A DNA stretch of 26,837 nucleotides from positions 1 to 26,837 of the forward strand of contig CANKLK010000011.1 of NCBI GenBank assembly GCA_947482805.1, in the 5' to 3' direction. Below are positions 22,801 to 26,837 of this stretch, one piece after another. Source of the stretch: Flavobacteriaceae bacterium. GTDB taxonomy: Bacteria > Bacteroidota > Bacteroidia > Flavobacteriales > Flavobacteriaceae. The position numbers were made by a program, and so were the translations under genes. Numbering within the stretch: position 1 is the stretch's first letter; every line of letters starts with the position of its first letter. The notes under the pieces were generated by a model. It worked only from the letters and a program-made list of their open reading frames with translations. It had not been told where the DNA came from and searched no databases.

Positions 22801-23031
22801 CGTTTTGTCCCTTGTTTGCGAAATAAATGGATTTTTAACTTAATGGCGATGTATGCTTTTGTTTCTATTTTATTTACGTACTATGGCGTAAATTTCCATT
22901 TGGTTGGGTTGCATTCGTATGCAAGTGGCGAAGCAAAATCATTAAGTTGGATATGGATGACTTTGGGAGGAATGACTGCAATAGGAGTTTTGGCTTATCC
23001 GAAATATAGAAAGTATTATAAAAGAAAGTAG
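19843..23031 (+). CDS. ccsBA: Fused cytochrome c biogenesis protein CcsBA (ResB-CcsA)
   Basis: The 1062-residue multi-spanning protein is the system II cytochrome c synthase. The N-terminal ResB/CcsB part (about 1-465) opens with [20 protein letters not shown], has three early membrane helices, a large periplasmic domain (about 120-430) and a closing helix. Residues about 468-483 ([17 protein letters not shown]) look like a signal sequence inside the fusion. A second periplasmic segment (484-740) precedes the CcsA part (about 745-1062), with [24 protein letters not shown], the heme-binding WWD motif [20 protein letters not shown] (955-974) and [11 protein letters not shown]. These supply the histidines for heme export and attachment. 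The protein carries heme to the outer side of the membrane and links it to CXXCH apocytochromes. It appears monocistronic. Confidence 0.94.
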   Translation: [1062 protein letters not shown]

Positions 23032-23128
23032 AGAAAAGGACAGAGAAAGTCTTTTTAATATTAAAAAACTTTATGAAATGTATAACAGTCACACCTTAAA
23101 TTATGTTTAATTTTAGCAAAAATATTTT

Positions 23129-23713
23129 ATGAAAAAGATATCACTACTTATTGCAATCTTAATCTTATCTAGTTGCCAAAATCAGGCACAAAACAATAAC
23201 AAAGCTATGGAAACTCAAAAACCTGTTCAATCACAAACCATTTATCAATTTAAAGTAACCGATTTATATGGGAAAGAATTTGACTTTTCCACACTTAAAG
23301 GAAAGAAGTTACTAATTGTTAATACTGCTTCAGAATGTGGATTAACTCCACAATACAAAGATTTGGAAGCTATTTATAGTAAATACAAAGACAAAAACTT
23401 TGTAATTATAGGTTTTCCGGCTAATAACTTTGGTTCACAAGAGCCGGGTAGCAATGAACAAATTGCTAAATTTTGTCAAATGAATTATGGTGTAACATTC
23501 CCAATGATGAGCAAAATTTCTGTAAAAGGGAAAGATATTCATGAAGTTTATCAATTTCTGACTCAAAAAGATAAAAATGGTTTGCAAGACAGCCAAGTAG
23601 AGTGGAATTTCCAAAAATACTTAATCAACGAAGAAGGTGAATTGATAAAAGTTTTATCACCAAGAGTATTACCTACAGACTCGGAAATTGTGGGTTGGAT
23701 TAATGGAAAATAG
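23129..23713 (+). CDS. Glutathione peroxidase-family lipoprotein
   Basis: The 194-residue product begins with a lipoprotein signal (MKKISLLIAILILSSC, lipobox LSSC with Cys16), placing it on the periplasmic face of a membrane or in the outer membrane. The thioredoxin-fold domain (about 36-194) has the active-site motif NTASECGLTPQY with peroxidatic Cys70 (not selenocysteine), GFPANNFGSQEPG with the conserved Asn, and WNFQKYL (159-165) with the conserved Trp and Asn of the tetrad. A second Cys (AKFCQ) could act as resolving residue. Such bacterial enzymes usually use thioredoxin-like donors and reduce peroxides. It follows ccsBA by about 100 bases, with only a weak -7-like box (TATGTTTA, 23102-23109), and is followed by a strong terminator. 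Confidence 0.92.
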   Translation: MKKISLLIAILILSSCQNQAQNNNKAMETQKPVQSQTIYQFKVTDLYGKEFDFSTLKGKKLLIVNTASECGLTPQYKDLEAIYSKYKDKNFVIIGFPANNFGSQEPGSNEQIAKFCQMNYGVTFPMMSKISVKGKDIHEVYQFLTQKDKNGLQDSQVEWNFQKYLINEEGELIKVLSPRVLPTDSEIVGWINGK

Positions 23714-23735
23714 TAAATAGCATATATTTTACAAC

Positions 23736-23765
23736 AAAAGCTTGGTGAATTTCATCAGGCTTTTT
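23736..23765 (+). terminator. Rho-independent terminator after the glutathione peroxidase gene
   Basis: A 13-bp stem with two G-U pairs (AAAAGCTTGGTGA with TCATCAGGCTTTT) closes the 3-base loop ATT and ends in a T-run at 23761-23765. It lies 22 bases after the stop codon. Confidence 0.8.
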
Positions 23766-23859
23766 GCTTTAATTTTATCGACTAACGTCACTCGAGTTGT
23801 GATTTGAAGATTTTATTTTCCGTTTAACGATTTTTATTTAATGGCTAAATTATTCTTGA

Positions 23860-23867
23860 TAAGTTTG
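23860..23867 (+). promoter_or_regulatory. -7 promoter element of the unknown gene at 23900
   Basis: TAAGTTTG matches TAnnTTTG, with TTTA (23837-23840) at the exact 19-base spacing as a 3-of-4 -33 element. The leader to the ATG at 23900 would be about 28 bases. Confidence 0.5.
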
Positions 23868-23899
23868 GATAGAATTTTAACACCACAATACTTCTACTT

Positions 23900-24274
23900 A
23901 TGAAGAATATATTTAGCCCAATAAACAGACAAGATTATTTAAAAGGTTTTTCTAATGGCCAAAATCCATATTTAGAAGTGGAAGAAAACCAAACAGAAGC
24001 CTATATTTTTGGGTTCAATCAAGGACGTTTAGATTACGAAAGAATGAATGGTAAAATTATACATGGTATTCCCAAACTAATTGTCACCAATAAAGTATTA
24101 GAAGATTTTTTATTAGCCGGAATGCTAGGTATTAGTATAAATGATAACGATTATACCGCTTTTCAAATAGATGTTATTTCGAAATGGTACCAAAGTGGCA
24201 TTGAAAAATATAACCCAAGCCAAAGTAGTTATCTATTAGCAATTCTAGAAGAAAACGGGATTGATATAATTTAG
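23900..24274 (+). CDS. Protein of unknown function (124 residues)
   Basis: I do not recognise this protein. It is soluble, without signal peptide or membrane segment, starting MKNIFSPINRQDYLKGFSNG. The N-terminal half has two similar phrases, DYLKGFSNGQNPY and EAYIFGFNQGRLDYERMNG, resembling a short repeated helix with a GF-x-x-GQ/GR turn. The C-terminal half is helical (TNKVLEDFLLAGMLGISIND, FQIDVISKWYQSGIEKY, SYLLAILEENGIDII). Codon use matches its neighbours and it has its own promoter box, so it is probably real. It ends one base before the convergent acetyltransferase stop, with no hairpin between them. Confidence 0.7.
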   Translation: MKNIFSPINRQDYLKGFSNGQNPYLEVEENQTEAYIFGFNQGRLDYERMNGKIIHGIPKLIVTNKVLEDFLLAGMLGISINDNDYTAFQIDVISKWYQSGIEKYNPSQSSYLLAILEENGIDII

Positions 24275-24275
24275 T

Positions 24276-24773
24276 TTATTTCAACATCAGCTGCATAATC
24301 ACACTATGCAACCAACGCTCAAACTTATAGCCACTTTCTTTAATTATTCCGACAGTAGTAAATCCAAACTGTTCATGAAAAGCAACACTGCTTTGGTTTT
24401 CATAATCAATTACTGCAATCATGGTATGCAATTTTTGCTTTTTAGCTAAATCAATTAAGTATTGTAGTATTGCTTTACCAATTCCTTTTCCTTTTTCGTT
24501 TGGCATTACATAGAGAGAATGCTCTACAGTAAATTTATAGGCTTCCCGAAAACGAAACTCACTATAATAGCCAAAACCAATCGCGCGGTCATCAATGGTG
24601 GCAACAATTATTGGAAATCCTTTGGCTAGTTTTTCTTCAAAAATGGCTTGTTGTTGTTCCAATGTACGCAATTCATAATCATACAAGGCCGTTGAGTTGG
24701 CAATATAATAATTGAGAATGGCAACAATAGTTTCAGCATCTTGAGTTTCATAAGGTCTTATTTTGATTTCCAT
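24276..24773 (-). CDS. GNAT family N-acetyltransferase (phosphinothricin/MnaT-like)
   Basis: The start is set at MEIKIRPYETQDAETIVAIL (24773), the conserved first strand of the fold; the longer frame from 24833 adds 20 hydrophobic residues that do not belong to the family. The 165-residue protein has the N-terminal NYYIANSTALYDYELRTLEQ typical of the phosphinothricin acetyltransferase/L-amino-acid N-acyltransferase branch, the acetyl-CoA pyrophosphate loop YVMPNEKGKGIGKAIL (88-103) and the C-terminal VAFHEQFGFTTVGIIKESGY. The cytoplasmic enzyme acetylates a small amine, probably an amino acid derivative such as methionine sulfone. A TATTTTTG box ends only 4 bases before the ATG, so the mRNA may be leaderless. 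Confidence 0.88.
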   Translation of the reverse strand: MEIKIRPYETQDAETIVAILNYYIANSTALYDYELRTLEQQQAIFEEKLAKGFPIIVATIDDRAIGFGYYSEFRFREAYKFTVEHSLYVMPNEKGKGIGKAILQYLIDLAKKQKLHTMIAVIDYENQSSVAFHEQFGFTTVGIIKESGYKFERWLHSVIMQLMLK

Positions 24774-24776
24774 AAG

Positions 24777-24784
24777 CAAAAATA
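24777..24784 (-). promoter_or_regulatory. Possible -7 element abutting the GNAT start codon
   Basis: TATTTTTG on the minus strand matches TAnnTTTG and ends 4 bases before the ATG at 24773. If used, transcription would begin at or near the A of the start codon. A TTTG lies upstream at a non-standard 22-base spacing (24807-24810). Confidence 0.35.
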
Positions 24785-24818
24785 TGTAGTGGTAAATGTA
24801 AGAAAACAAATCACAGTA

Positions 24819-24848
24819 TTGAAAAAGCTTCACAACTTTGTATCTTTG
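24819..24848 (+). promoter_or_regulatory. Promoter of menD
   Basis: TTG (24819-24821) and TATCTTTG (24841-24848) are separated by 19 bases, matching the Bacteroidota consensus TTTG-N19-TAnnTTTG with one missing base. The leader to the ATG at 24868 would be about 15 bases. It lies back to back with the leftward GNAT gene. Confidence 0.65.
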
Positions 24849-24867
24849 TTACGATTAAAAAACAACA

Positions 24868-26529
24868 ATGATTTACCCTAAAATACCTTTAGCACAGAGT
24901 GTTATTGAAATATGCCATGCAAAAGGAGTTCAAGATATTATTATTTCCCCTGGCTCCAGAAATGCACCGCTCACAATAGGGTTTACTAACAATCCAAAAT
25001 TTACTTGTTATAGTATTGCAGATGAACGTTGTGCCGCTTTTTTTGCTTTGGGTATTGCACAACAAACTAAAAAACCGGTGGCTGTGGTTTGTACGTCCGG
25101 TTCGGCATTGCTGAATTATTATCCTGCTTTAGCAGAAGCTTTTTACAGTCAGATTCCCTTTATTGTTATTTCGGCTGATAGACCTTTTGATAAAATTGAT
25201 ATAGGCGATGGACAAACCATTCGTCAGGAAAATGTTTTTATAAATCATTCGTTATACAATGCTAATCTAACTCAAGACGCTTCCGAACAAAATGATTTGT
25301 TTATTAATGAAGCCATAAATGTTGCTATAGCTCGAAGAGGACCTGTTCATATTAATGTTCCGTTTGAGGAACCTTTATATGAAACTACTAATAAACTTTC
25401 GGTAGATTTTAACGTAACGGATTTGGTTATTCCTAATAGACTAATTGATGTAGATGATATTATTGCTTTTTCGTCATTATGGAATCACAGTAAGAAGATT
25501 TTAATTCTGGTTGGAGAATGTGCTCCGAATTCGATAGAACAAAAGTGGCTAGATCAATTAGCAGCTATTCCATCAATTGTTGTAATGACTGAGACAACGT
25601 CTAATTTACATCATCCAAGTTTTATCAATAACATTGATACGTTAATCTCGCCTTTTTCTCCATCTGAATTTCTGGAACTGCAACCAAATATTCTGATAAC
25701 GTTTGGCGGTATGATTGTTTCGAAAAGAGTTAAAGCATTTCTCCGAAAATACAAACCAAGACATCATTTGCATATTGATGCGCATCGTGCTTATGACACA
25801 TTTGGTATTCTTACTAAGCATTTTCAAGTTACACCGAATCAGTTTTTTAAACAATTTTTGCCTTTTGTAAAAGATATTGAAAGTGATTATAAATTATCTT
25901 TTCAAACTATTCATAAACAACGAAAAATAAAACATGGCGAGTATCTTGCTCAGGTTCCGTTTTGTGATTTAAAAGCATTTGAAAGTATATTGTCAAGTTT
26001 GCCAAATGAAATTCAATTGCAAATAAGTAACAGTTCGGCTATTCGTTATGCTCAATTATTTGATATTGAAAAAAGCATTGAGGTCTTCTGTAATAGAGGT
26101 ACAAGCGGAATAGACGGAAGTACTTCAACAGCCATTGGAGCAGCACTTGGAAGCAAAAAGCCTACGGTTTTAATTACCGGTGATGTTAGCTTCTTTTATG
26201 ATAGCAATGCGCTTTGGAACAATTACATTCCAAAAAATTTTAAAATCATTTTAATAAATAATGGCGGTGGCGGTATTTTCAGAATATTACCTGGACATCA
26301 GGAGACGGAAACATTCAATACTTTTTTTGAAACTTCTCATTGTTTAACGGCAGAACATTTAGCCAAAATGCATCAGTTAGATTATACGATTGCCAGTAAT
26401 GAAGCTACTTTGAAAAGAGGATTATCCCAACTTTACGAGCAAAATGAGAAACCAATGATATTGGAAGTTTTCACTCCAACTCGAGAGAATGATAAACTAT
26501 TGAATGACTATTTTAAAGCTTTGGTATAA
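24868..26529 (+). CDS. menD: 2-succinyl-5-enolpyruvyl-6-hydroxy-3-cyclohexene-1-carboxylate synthase (MenD)
   Basis: The 553-residue product is a thiamine diphosphate enzyme of standard length. The N-terminal domain has the isochorismate-binding motif SPGSRNAPLT (28-37) and ADERCAAFFALGIA, in which Glu53 is the cofactor-activating residue, followed by VVCTSGSALLNYYPALAEAF and ISADRPFDKIDIGDGQTIRQ. The C-terminal domain has RGTSGIDGSTSTAIGAALGS and the ThDP/Mg motif from TGDVSFFYDSNALWN to INNGGGGIFR. MenD condenses isochorismate with 2-oxoglutarate in menaquinone synthesis. DERCAAF has Cys where Ser is usual (DERSAAF), a mild substitution. Other men genes are not in view; the next gene begins 30 bases downstream. 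Confidence 0.96.
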   Translation: MIYPKIPLAQSVIEICHAKGVQDIIISPGSRNAPLTIGFTNNPKFTCYSIADERCAAFFALGIAQQTKKPVAVVCTSGSALLNYYPALAEAFYSQIPFIVISADRPFDKIDIGDGQTIRQENVFINHSLYNANLTQDASEQNDLFINEAINVAIARRGPVHINVPFEEPLYETTNKLSVDFNVTDLVIPNRLIDVDDIIAFSSLWNHSKKILILVGECAPNSIEQKWLDQLAAIPSIVVMTETTSNLHHPSFINNIDTLISPFSPSEFLELQPNILITFGGMIVSKRVKAFLRKYKPRHHLHIDAHRAYDTFGILTKHFQVTPNQFFKQFLPFVKDIESDYKLSFQTIHKQRKIKHGEYLAQVPFCDLKAFESILSSLPNEIQLQISNSSAIRYAQLFDIEKSIEVFCNRGTSGIDGSTSTAIGAALGSKKPTVLITGDVSFFYDSNALWNNYIPKNFKIILINNGGGGIFRILPGHQETETFNTFFETSHCLTAEHLAKMHQLDYTIASNEATLKRGLSQLYEQNEKPMILEVFTPTRENDKLLNDYFKALV

Positions 26530-26559
26530 ATTTATATCTTTACTAAAATCAACAAATTT

Positions 26560-26837
26560 GTGAGCAACACTAATAAACTCAAAATATTCAACGATCCAAT
26601 TTATGGTTTTATCACCATACCGAATACGTTGATTTATGATTTAATCCAGCATCCTTACTTTCAGCGTTTACGTCGTATCACTCAAATGGGATTATCATAT
26701 TTGGTATATCCTGGTGCGCATCATACTCGTTTTCATCATGCTATCGGTGCTATGCACATTATGCAAAAAGCAGTTGAAGTGTTGCGTTTTAAAGAAGTTT
26801 TAATTTCAAAAGAAGAAGAGAACGCTTTATATATCGC
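26560..26837 (+). CDS. HD-domain phosphohydrolase, N-terminal part (cut by the window end)
   Basis: The frame starts at GTG (26560), the only plausible start between the menD stop and the conserved region, and is open to the end of the window (92 codons). The product starts MSNTNKLKIFNDPIYGFITI and contains LIQHPYFQRLRRITQMGLSY and VYPGAHHTRFHHAIGAMHIM, the typical opening of dGTPase-like HD superfamily phosphohydrolases, with the first metal-binding His in RFHHAIG; the HD pair itself would lie beyond the window. Members hydrolyse dNTPs or similar phosphate compounds, or are uncharacterised. The short gap suggests co-transcription with menD. Confidence 0.85.
   Translation, partial: MSNTNKLKIFNDPIYGFITIPNTLIYDLIQHPYFQRLRRITQMGLSYLVYPGAHHTRFHHAIGAMHIMQKAVEVLRFKEVLISKEEENALYI

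Overview
This is a chromosomal stretch of a member of the Bacteroidota, most probably Flavobacterium or a close relative. The signs are: AT-rich DNA; at least nine gene starts (one a tRNA) preceded by the Bacteroidota -7 promoter element TAnnTTTG and little Shine-Dalgarno signal; families typical of the phylum (DUF2911, DUF2520, Calx-beta surface proteins, fused CcsBA, a UbiA-type prenyltransferase, menaquinone MenD); and flavobacterial intergenic repeats. Most of the window is ordinary housekeeping and envelope biology. I found no phage, insertion sequence, CRISPR array or obvious defence system.

Layout. 1-1540: two pieces of Calx-beta repeat surface proteins meet tail to tail inside the repeats at about 252-260, which is either an assembly chimera or an inversion breakpoint. 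1541-2637: a non-coding-rich region with a 3' gene remnant, a direct repeat, a terminator, tRNA-Arg(ACG) with a near-perfect promoter, a 58-residue small gene and a long near-palindrome. 2638-3867: MFS efflux transporter, divergent from 3951-6102: TatD-like hydrolase, tcdA (tRNA ct6A formation) and a HAD phosphatase. 8561-6099 (minus): SRPBCC protein, a short-chain dehydrogenase lacking the catalytic tyrosine, and DNA photolyase, one tight operon. 8698-9552: secreted DUF2911 protein. 13974-9630 (minus): secreted PIG-L-type deacetylase, a 35-residue single-helix membrane protein and a sodium:solute symporter, spaced by 1 and 3 bases. 14507-14127: small secreted protein. 19579-14895 (minus): DUF2520 Rossmann protein, KdsC, UbiA-type prenyltransferase, Maf, AI-2E-type exporter and a minimal MscS channel, an envelope-oriented operon. 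19843-23031: fused cytochrome c synthase CcsBA. 23129-23713: lipoprotein glutathione peroxidase. 23900-24274: unknown protein. 24773-24276 (minus): GNAT acetyltransferase. 24868-26837: menD followed by a partial HD-domain phosphohydrolase.

How the genes fit together. MenD (menaquinone) and CcsBA (cytochrome c) serve the respiratory chain. KdsC supplies Kdo for lipopolysaccharide; the UbiA enzyme, the AI-2E-type protein and the MscS channel act in the membrane. The photolyase cassette resembles light or oxidative stress gene sets of non-phototrophic bacteria. The PIG-L/microprotein/symporter operon looks like a unit that deacetylates a substrate outside the cytoplasm and imports a product; this is the least described system here, and its substrate cannot be read from the sequence. 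Several genes should start downstream of the longest open frame, because a TAnnTTTG promoter lies across or after the upstream start codon (1540, 4660, 13974).
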